From Clostridia bacterium (lineage in GTDB: Bacteria > Bacillota_A > Clostridia > Oscillospirales > CAG-272), in NCBI GenBank assembly GCA_017632155.1, contig JAGBRZ010000176.1, forward strand, positions 1 through 34,762: 34,762 bases of DNA, read 5' to 3'. Below the pieces are notes generated by a model that worked only from the letters and a program-made list of their open reading frames with translations, searched no databases and was not told where the DNA came from. This document shows positions 1 through 7,775 of the stretch, piece by piece. Position numbers and translations under genes: made by a program. Numbering within the stretch: position 1 is the stretch's first letter; the number at the start of each line of letters is the position of its first letter.

Positions 1-82
1 CCGTTTCCTTATCCCCGAGAGGCACAAGCCTCCCGACAATGGAGTAAAATCACCCCAATGAACCGTGTTTATTCTTTTGTTT
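1..82 (-). other. Possible structured 5' leader of an off-window gene
   Basis: Downstream of the minus-strand promoter the RNA could fold into two short hairpins: GGGGU with ACUCC (about bases 56-41), and GGGAGGC with GCCUCUC around a UUGU loop (about 37-20). No start codon with a good ribosome binding site is seen before the edge, so this is an untranslated leader or the start of a noncoding RNA. I could not match it to a known riboswitch. Confidence 0.35.
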
Positions 83-88
83 GACCCT

Positions 89-117
89 ATTATAGCATAC
101 AATTTCAAAAAAATCAA
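89..117 (-). promoter_or_regulatory. Sigma-A promoter for a gene beyond the left edge
   Basis: On the minus strand TTGATT (117-112) and TATAAT (94-89) are separated by exactly 17 bases. Transcription would start near base 82 and run out of the window. It diverges from the tRNA promoter at 158-186. Confidence 0.7.
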
Positions 118-157
118 GAAAAACTCTAAAAAATCTCAAAAAAATTCGAAAAAGGTA

Positions 158-186
158 TTGATTTTTTCTTTCGATTGTGATATAAT
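158..186 (+). promoter_or_regulatory. Sigma-A promoter of tRNA-Ser
   Basis: TTGATT (158-163), a 17-base spacer and a perfect TATAAT (181-186) lie 25 bases upstream of the mature tRNA. Confidence 0.8.
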
Positions 187-210
187 ATACGGGTCAGCGC
201 GAGCTGCCAT

Positions 211-302
211 GGAGAGATGGCTGAGCTGGTCTAAGGCGCACGACTGGAAATCGTGTTTGGGCTAATACCCCAACGAGGGTTCGAATCCCTCTCTCTCCGC
301 CA
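211..302 (+). tRNA. tRNA-Ser (anticodon GGA)
   Basis: The acceptor strand GGAGAGA (211-217) pairs with TCTCTCC (292-298). The anticodon loop carries GGA (reads UCC/UCU serine codons), and there is a long class II variable arm. The T-loop is GGTTCGAATCC, the discriminator base is G, as usual for serine, and the 3' CCA is encoded. It has its own promoter and terminator, so it is transcribed as a single gene. Confidence 0.97.
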
Positions 303-303
303 T

Positions 304-344
304 AAAGAAAACCTCACGGTTCTACGAACCGTGAGGTTTTCTTT
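304..344 (+). terminator. Intrinsic terminator of tRNA-Ser
   Basis: A perfect 19-bp stem (304-322 with 326-344) and a 3-base loop begin just after the encoded CCA. The descending arm ends in TTTTCTTT. Confidence 0.85.
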
Positions 345-373
345 ATACCGGATCGATCAGGATTCAGAACCCC

Positions 374-398
374 TTATGTTTCGCTTTGCGAAACATAA
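374..398. repeat. Perfect short palindromic hairpin
   Basis: Arms 374-384 and 388-398 are 11-bp exact reverse complements around TTT. It is the first structure of the repeat region between the tRNA terminator and the next gene. No T-run follows, so it is not an obvious terminator. Confidence 0.7.
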
Positions 399-402
399 TA
401 GA

Positions 403-467
403 GTTCGCGCTACCACCGCATAATATTATTGTACACAATTGCGCGCGAACTTCGGGTTCAGAATCCC
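403..467. repeat. Palindromic intergenic repeat, copy 1
   Basis: GTTCGCGC (403-410) is inverted as GCGCGAAC (443-450), with an AT-rich centre containing ATAATATTATT. GGGTTCAGAATCCC (454-467) follows and is itself a near-palindrome resembling a tRNA T-arm. A diverged second copy is at 550-615. Confidence 0.65.
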
Positions 468-491
468 GATTGCAGGATAATTCGAACCCTC

Positions 492-547
492 ATCGTGTTG
501 CGAAGCAGCAAACTAAAACAGAAGTACAAATTCACCCGCAACACGAT
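492..547. repeat. Inverted repeat pair between the two palindromic copies
   Basis: Arms 492-502 and 537-547 are exact 11-bp reverse complements separated by 34 bases. Each repeat copy is therefore preceded by its own hairpin (374-398 before copy 1, this one before copy 2), which suggests a duplicated composite unit. Confidence 0.6.
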
Positions 548-549
548 AA

Positions 550-615
550 GGTTCGCACCACCGCCGAATATAATTATCGCACAGCATTATGCGCGAACCG
601 TGGGTTCAGAATCCC
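550..615. repeat. Palindromic intergenic repeat, copy 2
   Basis: GGTTCGC (550-556) is inverted as GCGAACC (593-599) around the same ACCACCGC / AATATAATTAT core as copy 1. It is followed by the identical GGGTTCAGAATCCC (602-615), ending just before the stop codon of the next minus-strand gene. Confidence 0.65.
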
Positions 616-617
616 TC

Positions 618-1541
618 TCACTTCAAAATCCCCACCAAATTCCCCGCATACTCCTCAAATCCATCCTTATTCGGATGAAGGTCATCGGCAAAGTAACGTC
701 TTTCGTGCGGTACAAGATCAAGTCCTCTTATATGCTCCACGCCGCACTTTTCAATCTCGTCTGCAATAAGCTCATAGCATTCCCAAAGATTGCCCATACG
801 CTTCTCTTCACTTCCGCCCGAAACCCATATCGGCGAGATCGCATATATCTTGCTGTGCTTGTATGTTTCCTTAACAAGTCCGAGATATGCTCGTAACTGA
901 CAAAGCATTTCGTCCTTTGTCGCAAAATGCCATACGTCATTCGTGCCATACGCAATGATTACCACATCGGGATCAAATCCGCTGTCGGCAAATGTCGATG
1001 CGTGATAATACGCACCGCCAACACCTTGAATTACGCTGTCGTAATTCAGCGCGAACGATGTGCGGTAGGCGTAGGACAATGTATCAATGCCCGAATTCCA
1101 GCCCTGCGTGATGCTGTCACCGATGAAGAGGACCTTTTTATCAAACTTATGGCGAACTGCACTTGCACCGTCCGAGAGCTCCACGTTATCGATCACCCCA
1201 ACTTCGTGCGAGGGGAAAACGAGCGTCACGCGGCAAGGCGCGGCAAGATCGATCTTGGCGCATCCGTCCGTTATCTGCACGGTGCCTTGATAAACTCCAT
1301 CGATAAGGTACTCGAATTTTCCGCCGCTCTTGACCTCGAAAGCAAGGAACTTGCTGTCGGTTTCAAAATCGAGTCTGATACCGGTCGTCGTCTTCGCGCG
1401 GAATCCGAGAATTTCGGAGAGCGCATAGAACGCCTCGATCTGGCATTTTTTCATTTTATAAAAGTATATACCGTCCGCCGTCTGCTCGATCTCAACCGCG
1501 CCGACGGTCAGATTTTTGATCTGTTCAAGATTCAATACCAT
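618..1541 (-). CDS. SGNH/GDSL hydrolase, CE2-like carbohydrate esterase
   Basis: About 307 residues. The N-terminal ~120 residues look like the beta-rich jelly-roll that precedes the catalytic domain in carbohydrate esterase family 2. The SGNH domain then shows block I GDSIT near residue 140, a glycine-rich block, GTND (block III Asn) and DDLHPN (block V Asp and His), so the catalytic set is complete. The likely role is removing acetyl or other acyl groups from sugars. No signal peptide is seen, so it is probably cytoplasmic. An ATG at 1553 overlaps the upstream stop (ATGA), but GAGGTG four bases before the ATG at 1541 favours the shorter start. It is translationally coupled to the glycosidase-like gene, suggesting they act on one acylated oligosaccharide. 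The substrate is not predictable. Confidence 0.85.
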   Translation of the reverse strand: MVLNLEQIKNLTVGAVEIEQTADGIYFYKMKKCQIEAFYALSEILGFRAKTTTGIRLDFETDSKFLAFEVKSGGKFEYLIDGVYQGTVQITDGCAKIDLAAPCRVTLVFPSHEVGVIDNVELSDGASAVRHKFDKKVLFIGDSITQGWNSGIDTLSYAYRTSFALNYDSVIQGVGGAYYHASTFADSGFDPDVVIIAYGTNDVWHFATKDEMLCQLRAYLGLVKETYKHSKIYAISPIWVSGGSEEKRMGNLWECYELIADEIEKCGVEHIRGLDLVPHERRYFADDLHPNKDGFEEYAGNLVGILK

Positions 1542-1549
1542 ATCGCACC

Positions 1550-3172
1550 TCATTTACCTGTCGCGGGACGCACCCAAGGACAGGTTTTTTCGTTTACAAA
1601 ATATATTTCATCAATCTCGCGCATCGCGCTCTGACAGAGCTCCGAACGAATGGAATAGCCGTCGTTTCGGACGATCTCGGAATCTATCAACGAGCGCAGA
1701 TAGAAGAGCCTGAAGTTTCGGGATGACGTTATATTTTCGGGCAAAATTCCGTTATACTTTTCAAAAACCGCGCGGATATGTTCAACCTCGCTCGGGTCGG
1801 TCAGCGCGACCTTGATATTCTCAAGGTGTGAACGCTTGCGCGCGAGCGTCTGCTCGGTCAGCGCAAAAGCCTCATAAAGCTCCTCGTCATCCGTGCAGAA
1901 CTCAAACCGCATATAATCACGCAAAGCATCGAAGGTGCTATCGTGCTCGCCCGAATAAAGCGCGAGCTCGATGAACTTGTTGGCATCCTCAAAAATACCC
2001 TCGGAATAGGGATACGCGCCGCTGTAAATGCTCTTTCCCGTGCCGTGATTGCGTTCGAGAAATCCCGCCAAGTGGCTCGCGCCATAGCCGCCCCAAGGCG
2101 AACAGCTCCACATGCTGATCTCGGGGAATTCAATAAACTTGACCCCCTCGGGCATTCCCTTCTCTTGCAGGACGGGCGGCAGCTCGCCATTCGCAAAGAA
2201 TGAAAGAATATAAGGCACGTCCGCGAACATCTCGTCGCCAAGCCTATCCGTGAAGCCCTCCCATTCACCGCTTGTGAAACGGTCAAAATACCACGCCGAA
2301 ACGATGACCTCCGTTTGCGGCATCATTTCTTTGATAAGAGCCTTGAAATGCGGCAAAAGCTTCAAGAAACCATTCGATCCCCAGGGGGCGCAGTCCTTGC
2401 AGGTGCATCCGCCCTGATCGTATGGCCAATAAACAACGTAATCGATCTTTAGATCGGCAAAATATTCAAGCATTGCACGGCGCGCGCGCAGGATCTCCTC
2501 GATTCCGCCCTCCTTTGAGGGGCAAATTTCGACGTGGTAATGCGAATCCGGCTCTGCGTGGTAGCCGTTTTGCACCTGCCACTCGGCGCGCAGATGCTTG
2601 GGCGACGAGGAAAATCCCTCGTTCGATATCATCGTCAGCGAACCGCCGATGCCTATCTTGTTTGCATACCCGAGTATCGCGCGGAGGCGCTTGACAAGTG
2701 CCTGTGCGCCCGCATCCTCCATCGACTCAAAATGATGCATATCGAACCAAACCAGCAGACTGTTGCACCCGCGAAGGGCAAGATCCTCGACAACCTCGCA
2801 AACCTTCTCAATCGGCGCGGAATGATAGAAATTATCAAAATGTGTGGCAAAATACATACCGCGCAGTTTTTTTGCGGGGGTGAAATCAAGCTTGCCTTCA
2901 AACGGAATAAATCCACCCTTTCCGTCAAAACGGGAAAGTCGCAAAAATCTTCCGAATGCGGCAAAGAGGGCAAGTCCATCCGCCGCACGGAGCTCGCATC
3001 CATCGTTTTTTGATTCTATTACGTAACGCTCGTTCGAAAGCGCGGGATCGATCTCAAGCGAAACGGAGAATCCCTCTCCCATAGGCACCGCCCGAACTGA
3101 CAACAGCCTTGATGCCGCTTTTTCAAGTATCAAGAAAGCCTCTGTGGGCATATTTTTATTTATCAGAATCAT
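1550..3172 (-). CDS. TIM-barrel glycoside hydrolase-like protein, family unassigned
   Basis: About 540 residues. The N-terminal ~90 residues resemble the alpha/beta domain preceding the barrel in GH20, GH67 and GH84 enzymes. The rest reads as a TIM barrel: a strand with GMYFATHFDNFYH, then LVWFDMHHFE, YWPYDQGGCTCKDC and FPEISMWSCSPWGG. The CTCKDC cysteines and carboxylates in the YDQGG and PEISMW strands could bind metal or form the active site, but I cannot name a family. No signal peptide is present, so it is probably cytoplasmic. An in-frame GTG at 3181 is possible, but AAAGGTG six bases before the ATG at 3172 supports that start. It overlaps the esterase gene by a few bases and starts just after a terminator, so expression may rely on readthrough or an unseen promoter. 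Confidence 0.7.
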   Translation of the reverse strand: MILINKNMPTEAFLILEKAASRLLSVRAVPMGEGFSVSLEIDPALSNERYVIESKNDGCELRAADGLALFAAFGRFLRLSRFDGKGGFIPFEGKLDFTPAKKLRGMYFATHFDNFYHSAPIEKVCEVVEDLALRGCNSLLVWFDMHHFESMEDAGAQALVKRLRAILGYANKIGIGGSLTMISNEGFSSSPKHLRAEWQVQNGYHAEPDSHYHVEICPSKEGGIEEILRARRAMLEYFADLKIDYVVYWPYDQGGCTCKDCAPWGSNGFLKLLPHFKALIKEMMPQTEVIVSAWYFDRFTSGEWEGFTDRLGDEMFADVPYILSFFANGELPPVLQEKGMPEGVKFIEFPEISMWSCSPWGGYGASHLAGFLERNHGTGKSIYSGAYPYSEGIFEDANKFIELALYSGEHDSTFDALRDYMRFEFCTDDEELYEAFALTEQTLARKRSHLENIKVALTDPSEVEHIRAVFEKYNGILPENITSSRNFRLFYLRSLIDSEIVRNDGYSIRSELCQSAMREIDEIYFVNEKTCPWVRPATGK

Positions 3173-3190
3173 ATTTATCACCTTTTGCGA

Positions 3191-3218
3191 AAAACCGCAG
3201 TCCGTGGACTGCGGTTTT
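3191..3218 (-). terminator. Intrinsic terminator after the EEP lipoprotein gene
   Basis: A 13-bp perfect inverted repeat (3191-3203 with 3206-3218) ends in TTTTT on the minus strand. It lies between the stop at 3232 and the ribosome binding site of the glycosidase-like gene. Confidence 0.75.
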
Positions 3219-3231
3219 CAATTTCAAAAAT

Positions 3232-4950
3232 TTAAGGAATCAGATCAATGTCAGCAAGGTTTGCCTTGTGGTCGGAAAGAACATCAAGTCCGTTTTCAAG
3301 CAGCTTGCGATAGCCCTTGAACACACCGTCTTCCTTCGTGATCATAACGAAGTCGATCGACGAGGTACCCTTTGCATTGTAATAATACTCGGAGTTTGTA
3401 AGGGCATTGGTCATACCGTTGATTTCCATAAAATACTTGTAAGAGCTCGACGTGTTGTTGCAGTTGAAGTCGCCCGTGATGATGACGGGGCAGTTATGTT
3501 CAGCCTTGAGCGCCTTGATCTTTGCGGACATCTCCTCTGCCTGAACCTTACGCATCTTCTGCTTATTATCCTCATCTCCGAAATCCCAGTGGGTCGAGAT
3601 AAACGCGAACTTTACACCCGTCTTGGGATCCATAAAGACCGCCCAAGACATGTTTCTGCACTCTGCGCTTGCATGGTAGGAATAAGTTTCACAACCCTGA
3701 GCAAGAACCTCATACTTAGCCGCATTGTAAACAATTGCGGAATAGCTGAAGCCCTTATCCTCACGTACAGTGCCGATAAGCTTGTAATCACCGAGGTGAT
3801 CGGGGAGGTATTTTCTCCATTTTTCGCAAAGCTCCTGAACGCCGACAACGTCGGGCTTATAAACGTCAAGGAATGCTCCGAAAACCTCGGAACGTGCAGA
3901 GGTTTCGGTTCCGCCCCACTTTTCGGTGAGGACGTTATAAGTAACGATACGAAGATCGCTTCCCGCAGTCATCGGGAAATCGGTTTCATCAAGAAGAGTG
4001 CCCGAGCAAAGCTCGCCCGAGGTAAGCTCGATATTGGCACCGGACGACATCTTCGATGCGTAAAGCTTTCTTGCAGCCGCCTCTGCGGTGCGCAGGCTTC
4101 GGCAGTCAAAAACAAGCTTGCCGGATTGGAGAGATACGTTATAGGAAAGATTTGCAACGACATCAGAGCCGGCACTTGCGGCACGGTTTGTTTTGCCGAC
4201 AAGTATCTCAAATTCGGTTTCCGCTTCCTTATCGTCCGACATAGGCAGATAAATACCCGTTGCGGTGGCAAGAACCTCAACAACCTTCTGTGCTGCAGCC
4301 TCGCCCGCGGGCGTGCCCTTACCGTATACTACCTTGTAGTTCTGAAGGGGATTGCCGTCAAGGGTAACCGAATCAACGTTATACTTGCCGCGATAGATCT
4401 CGTCGGTAAATTCCGCGATGGCATAATTGCCGTCCTCGCCCTTGGCGATAAGGGGAATGATATTGTTGCGGAAATAGGTAACCGCTTTTTTAAGGCTTGC
4501 ATCGGTATACGCGGTAATGATGATCTTATGTCCGCGGACAACAACGGCGTAGTCAAAGTATTTGAGGTCCTTCAGAACCTCTGCGGTTTCATCGTAATTG
4601 GTGAAGCCGAGAAGGATCTCGTATGCCTCGGGATCGCGAACAGTATTCCAACCGATGAAATCGGTGGTATTCTTAAAATCGACACCGGTAGCCGATTTGA
4701 GATCTTCGACAAGCTTTTTGGTGAGATCGAATACGGCATCGGATTCGTCGGGACGAACGATGGTATAAAGAGGCTTGTTTCCATCGGTGAGCTTGATGGG
4801 CTCGGGCTTGGGGGCTTCGGTTTCTTCAACAACAGCCTCGGTTGTTTCCGGGATAGTTTCCTCTGCTTCTTCACCGTCGCAAGAGATCATTGTGGGGATC
4901 ATCATAACGAGGGCAAGCAGCAGGGTAATGAATAGTATAATTTTTTTCAT
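3232..4950 (-). CDS. Lipoprotein with C-terminal endonuclease/exonuclease/phosphatase domain
   Basis: About 572 residues. A lysine-rich start, a hydrophobic segment and the MISC lipobox give a lipoprotein signal peptide, followed by an acidic Glu/Thr/Pro linker. Two related alpha/beta modules follow (about residues 55-185 and 195-320), each with an EILLG / EILVG strand and a TNY or TNR turn. The C-terminal ~240 residues are an EEP hydrolase with all main motifs: GVQE, THWDF, GDFNCN, SIDFVM and SDHKA. EEP enzymes cleave phosphoester bonds in nucleic acids, sugar phosphates or lipids; here it would act outside the membrane. AAAGGA eight bases before the ATG at 4950 sets the start. The gene begins 16 bases after the topoisomerase stop, so they may be cotranscribed. 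Confidence 0.82.
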   Translation of the reverse strand: MKKIILFITLLLALVMMIPTMISCDGEEAEETIPETTEAVVEETEAPKPEPIKLTDGNKPLYTIVRPDESDAVFDLTKKLVEDLKSATGVDFKNTTDFIGWNTVRDPEAYEILLGFTNYDETAEVLKDLKYFDYAVVVRGHKIIITAYTDASLKKAVTYFRNNIIPLIAKGEDGNYAIAEFTDEIYRGKYNVDSVTLDGNPLQNYKVVYGKGTPAGEAAAQKVVEVLATATGIYLPMSDDKEAETEFEILVGKTNRAASAGSDVVANLSYNVSLQSGKLVFDCRSLRTAEAAARKLYASKMSSGANIELTSGELCSGTLLDETDFPMTAGSDLRIVTYNVLTEKWGGTETSARSEVFGAFLDVYKPDVVGVQELCEKWRKYLPDHLGDYKLIGTVREDKGFSYSAIVYNAAKYEVLAQGCETYSYHASAECRNMSWAVFMDPKTGVKFAFISTHWDFGDEDNKQKMRKVQAEEMSAKIKALKAEHNCPVIITGDFNCNNTSSSYKYFMEINGMTNALTNSEYYYNAKGTSSIDFVMITKEDGVFKGYRKLLENGLDVLSDHKANLADIDLIP

Positions 4951-4966
4951 AGCTAAAATCCTTTCA

Positions 4967-7081
4967 TTAAACGTCAACGTCTTTCATATATTCTCCCGCG
5001 TGTTCCGCGATAAAGGTCTTTCGTCCCGCAAGGTTGTTGCCGAGAAGCACGTCAAAGATCTCCTCGGTCGCCGCCGCATCTGCGGGCTTGACGGCGATAA
5101 GTCTGCGCGTTGCGGGCTTCATGGTGGTGCGCGACATCATATCTGCCTCGTTTTCACCAAGACCCTTTGAACGCTGAAGGGTGTATTTCTTGTCACCGAT
5201 CTGCTTGAGTATCTCGGTCTTTTCCTTTTCGTCATATGCGAAATAGGTATCGTCCTTGGTTGTGATCTCGTAAAGAGGGGTTTCGGCGATGAATATCTTT
5301 CCCTCCTCGATAAGGGTGGGCAGCAGACGGTAGAACATTGTCAGAAGCAGGGTTCTGATCTGGAAGCCGTCCTCATCGGCATCGGTACAGATTATGATCT
5401 TCGACCACTTGAGTGCAGAGAGATCGAATTCGCTCATATCACTATGCTTCTTTGCCTTTGAATCAAGCTCGACTCCGCAACCAATGACGCGCAGTAGATC
5501 GACGATGATCTCGCTTGCAAAGATCTGCTTGTAGTCGCTCTTCATACAGTTGAGCGTCTTACCGCGGACGGGGATGATCGCCTGGAATTCAGCCTCGCGG
5601 GCGAGCTTACAGGATGTCAGTGCGGAATCTCCCTCAACGATATAAAGCTCGCGGATCGAGGGATCCTTTGAGCGGCAACCGACGAATTTTTCAACGCGGT
5701 AGGAAACGTCCATCGTTGCCGTCAGCTTCTTCTTTATATCAATTCTGCTCTTCTCCGCGCTTTCGCGGCTTCGCTTATTGAGAAGTACCTGTGCCGCAAT
5801 CTTTTCAGCTTCCTGCGGCTTTTCGACGAAATAGGTCGCAAGCTTTTCCTTCAGCACCTCGGTCATCGACTCCTGAATGAAGGAGTTTGTGATCGCCTTC
5901 TTGGTCTGGTTTTCGTAGGACGCAACCGTTGAATGGCTCGAGATAACGAGCACAAGACTGTCGGCAATATCGGAAAAATTGACCTTTGTTTCGTTCTTGT
6001 TGTACTTGCCCGAGTCGCGCAGGTATTTGTCGATCGCGCTTACAAAAGCCGCACGCACCGCCTTGTCGGGCGAACCGCCGTGCTCAAGGTAGCTCGAGTT
6101 GTGGTAATATTCCTGAACGCCGATCGCCTGCGTGAAGCAGAAAACGTAATCGGCTTCAAGCGGATATTCCTGTCTGTCGCCGCGGTCTTTTCCGCGTGTC
6201 TTTGACTGCCAGAAGACGGGTTCGGTGAGGAATTTGTTTTCGGCAAGCTCGCAAAGATACTCGCGAAGACCGTCCTCAGCGGAATAAAAATATTCGAAAT
6301 TTTCAAATTTTCCCTCGTCGTTTTCAATCTCGAGGAGGAACCTTACGCCGTAGTTGATCGCCGCCTGACGGTGAAGAACTTCCTTGAAATATTCGGAAGG
6401 AATATTGATGTCAGTGAAGACCTCAAGGTCGGGACGCCAATGAATGACGGTACCCGTTCTTCTGTCCGAAGGCGCAAGCTCGAAGCGTTCAAGCTCGGTC
6501 ACGGGCTCACCCTTTTCGAATCTGATTGAGCTGACAAACTTTCCGTCAAAGGAATCAACTGTCATAAATGAAGATGCATACTGCGTCGCGCAGGCACCGA
6601 GACCGTTGGTTCCAAGGGAGGATTTATAAACCGCATCGTCGGTATTATTGTCCATTTTACCGCCCGCAAAAAGCTCGCAGAAAACGAGCTCCCAGTTATA
6701 TCTGCCCTCTTTTTCATTGTATCCGAGAGGCACGCCGCGACCGAAATCCTCGACCTTCATCGAGTGATCGTTATATGCGGAAACTCTGATCTCGCGACCG
6801 TAGCCCGCATTCGATTCGTCAATGGCGTTGGCAAGTATCTCGAAGAAGCAATGCTTACATCCCTCGATATTGTCGGATCCGAAAATGACGCTGGGGCGTT
6901 TTCTTACTCTGTCAGCACCCTTGAGAAGGGTGATACTGTCGTTGTTGTAAGACGCGGGATCATCCGAAAGGGGGACTTTCTTCACCTCTGTTGTAGCTTT
7001 TTTAGCAACCGCTTTTGCCTTTTTTTCAGGTTCTGCGGAGGGGCTTTTTTTAGTTTTAGTTTCAGTCTTTTTTACTGCCAT
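4967..7081 (-). CDS. Type IIA DNA topoisomerase subunit B (GyrB/ParE-like, divergent)
   Basis: 704 residues. This is the ATPase and TOPRIM subunit of a gyrase or topoisomerase IV type enzyme. A Lys/Ala-rich tail of about 40 residues precedes the GHKL domain, which shows NAIDES (catalytic Glu), DFGRG, a glycine-rich ATP lid (SSLGTNGLGA) and YENQTKK (QTK loop). The TOPRIM domain has EGDSA and TDADEDG, then the QRSKGLGE motif. All catalytic positions are present. Departures from standard GyrB (EGDSALTSC for EGDSAGGSA, DADEDG for DADVDG) fit a second B-subunit lineage found in Clostridia. No A subunit lies beside it, so the partner must be encoded elsewhere. AAGGA seven bases upstream supports the ATG. 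Confidence 0.9.
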   Translation of the reverse strand: MAVKKTETKTKKSPSAEPEKKAKAVAKKATTEVKKVPLSDDPASYNNDSITLLKGADRVRKRPSVIFGSDNIEGCKHCFFEILANAIDESNAGYGREIRVSAYNDHSMKVEDFGRGVPLGYNEKEGRYNWELVFCELFAGGKMDNNTDDAVYKSSLGTNGLGACATQYASSFMTVDSFDGKFVSSIRFEKGEPVTELERFELAPSDRRTGTVIHWRPDLEVFTDINIPSEYFKEVLHRQAAINYGVRFLLEIENDEGKFENFEYFYSAEDGLREYLCELAENKFLTEPVFWQSKTRGKDRGDRQEYPLEADYVFCFTQAIGVQEYYHNSSYLEHGGSPDKAVRAAFVSAIDKYLRDSGKYNKNETKVNFSDIADSLVLVISSHSTVASYENQTKKAITNSFIQESMTEVLKEKLATYFVEKPQEAEKIAAQVLLNKRSRESAEKSRIDIKKKLTATMDVSYRVEKFVGCRSKDPSIRELYIVEGDSALTSCKLAREAEFQAIIPVRGKTLNCMKSDYKQIFASEIIVDLLRVIGCGVELDSKAKKHSDMSEFDLSALKWSKIIICTDADEDGFQIRTLLLTMFYRLLPTLIEEGKIFIAETPLYEITTKDDTYFAYDEKEKTEILKQIGDKKYTLQRSKGLGENEADMMSRTTMKPATRRLIAVKPADAAATEEIFDVLLGNNLAGRKTFIAEHAGEYMKDVDV

Positions 7082-7116
7082 ATTATTATCCTTGTAATAT
7101 TATTCCTATATATATT

Positions 7117-7145
7117 ATTATACTACATTTTGAAGCATTTTGCAA
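7117..7145 (-). promoter_or_regulatory. Promoter of the topoisomerase B gene
   Basis: TTGCAA (7145-7140), a 17-base spacer and TATAAT (7122-7117) lie about 35 bases upstream of the start codon on the minus strand. Confidence 0.65.
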
Positions 7146-7328
7146 TACCCAAATTTGGCTTTTTGATTTCATTATATTCTAATAATTTATATTAGATTTT
7201 TATTTGAGTTCGATATTCTTCTAATAATTTTATCATATATATATCTACCATTTTGCAAGTTCCCAAAATTGTAATTTTAATTTACCCAAAATATATCTAT
7301 ATTTTAGCTCGAATTAATAAAATTCATA

Positions 7329-7357
7329 TTGACTTTTTGCACCCGAAATGGTAAAAT
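7329..7357 (+). promoter_or_regulatory. Promoter of the HPr-like gene
   Basis: TTGACT (7329-7334), a 17-base spacer and TAAAAT (7352-7357). A strong GGAGGT follows at 7380. Confidence 0.75.
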
Positions 7358-7391
7358 AATATCAGTAAATCAACCAAACGGAGGTAATATA

Positions 7392-7631
7392 ATGGAAACC
7401 ATCACAACAGTAAAAATTCGCCTTGTAACTATCGCTGATCTTTACAACTTTGTATCAGTTGCAGGCAAGTATGACTTTGACATCGAACTCAAGTCCGGCA
7501 GATACACCGTGGACGGCAAGTCAATCATGGGTATGTTCTGCCTTGACCTCAGAGAAGAGCTTGAGCTTACCGCTCACACAAACCAGGACAATCCCTTCTT
7601 CACCGAGATCGAAAGCTGCATCGTAAAGTAA
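7392..7631 (+). CDS. HPr-fold protein lacking the active-site histidine
   Basis: 79 residues, close to the 85-90 of HPr. Two features match HPr: a hydrophobic N-terminal helix ending in NFV, and the segment VDGKSIMGMFCL, equivalent to the Ser46 region. Where phosphotransfer HPr has the GLHARPA motif, this protein reads LVTIADL, so the phosphorylated His and the following Arg are replaced by Thr and Ala. It therefore cannot pass phosphate in the PTS, while the regulatory-serine segment remains. It may be a Crh-like regulator or a structural homologue. It has its own promoter, a GGAGGT site and a terminator, so it is expressed alone. An upstream in-frame TTG at 7329 lies inside the -35 box and is not used. 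Confidence 0.75.
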   Translation: METITTVKIRLVTIADLYNFVSVAGKYDFDIELKSGRYTVDGKSIMGMFCLDLREELELTAHTNQDNPFFTEIESCIVK

Positions 7632-7642
7632 TAATAACACAG

Positions 7643-7677
7643 AACAGCACAGCCGGCATTGAGTCGGCTGTGCTGTT
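7643..7677 (+). terminator. Terminator of the HPr-like gene
   Basis: A 13-bp perfect stem (7643-7655 with 7665-7677) is followed by TTTTATT, 12 bases after the stop codon. Confidence 0.85.
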
Positions 7678-7694
7678 TTATTAACCTTATAAAT

Positions 7695-7735
7695 AAAAGC
7701 ACCCTTGCGGTCTGAATGACCGCAAGGGTGCTTTT
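7695..7735 (-). terminator. Terminator of the GLUG-repeat protein gene
   Basis: An 18-bp perfect stem (7695-7712 with 7718-7735) has A and T ends on both sides. It could work in both directions but mainly serves the minus-strand gene ending at 7776. Confidence 0.85.
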
Positions 7736-7775
7736 CATATTAAACCGCTAATTGAGAAGCGGTATTGTGGCTTGA

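Larger units (their letters stand above)
7082..7391. other. AT-rich divergent intergenic region
   Basis: About 310 very AT-rich bases. Apart from the two promoters listed (7117-7145 minus, 7329-7357 plus) I see only runs of A, T and TATA-like words, with no coding or clear hairpin structure. Confidence 0.7.

Noticed and set aside
65..265. Open frame across the tRNA-Ser gene
   Set aside because: It covers the promoters and the tRNA itself, and the product is low-complexity Lys/Ser.
3173..3181. GTG start nine bases upstream for the glycosidase-like gene
   Set aside because: The AAAGGTG ribosome binding site overlaps it, so the ATG at 3172 fits better.
3109..4935. Plus-strand open frame of about 600 codons opposite the EEP lipoprotein
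   Set aside because: Shadow of the minus-strand gene, with no signal, domain or ribosome binding site.
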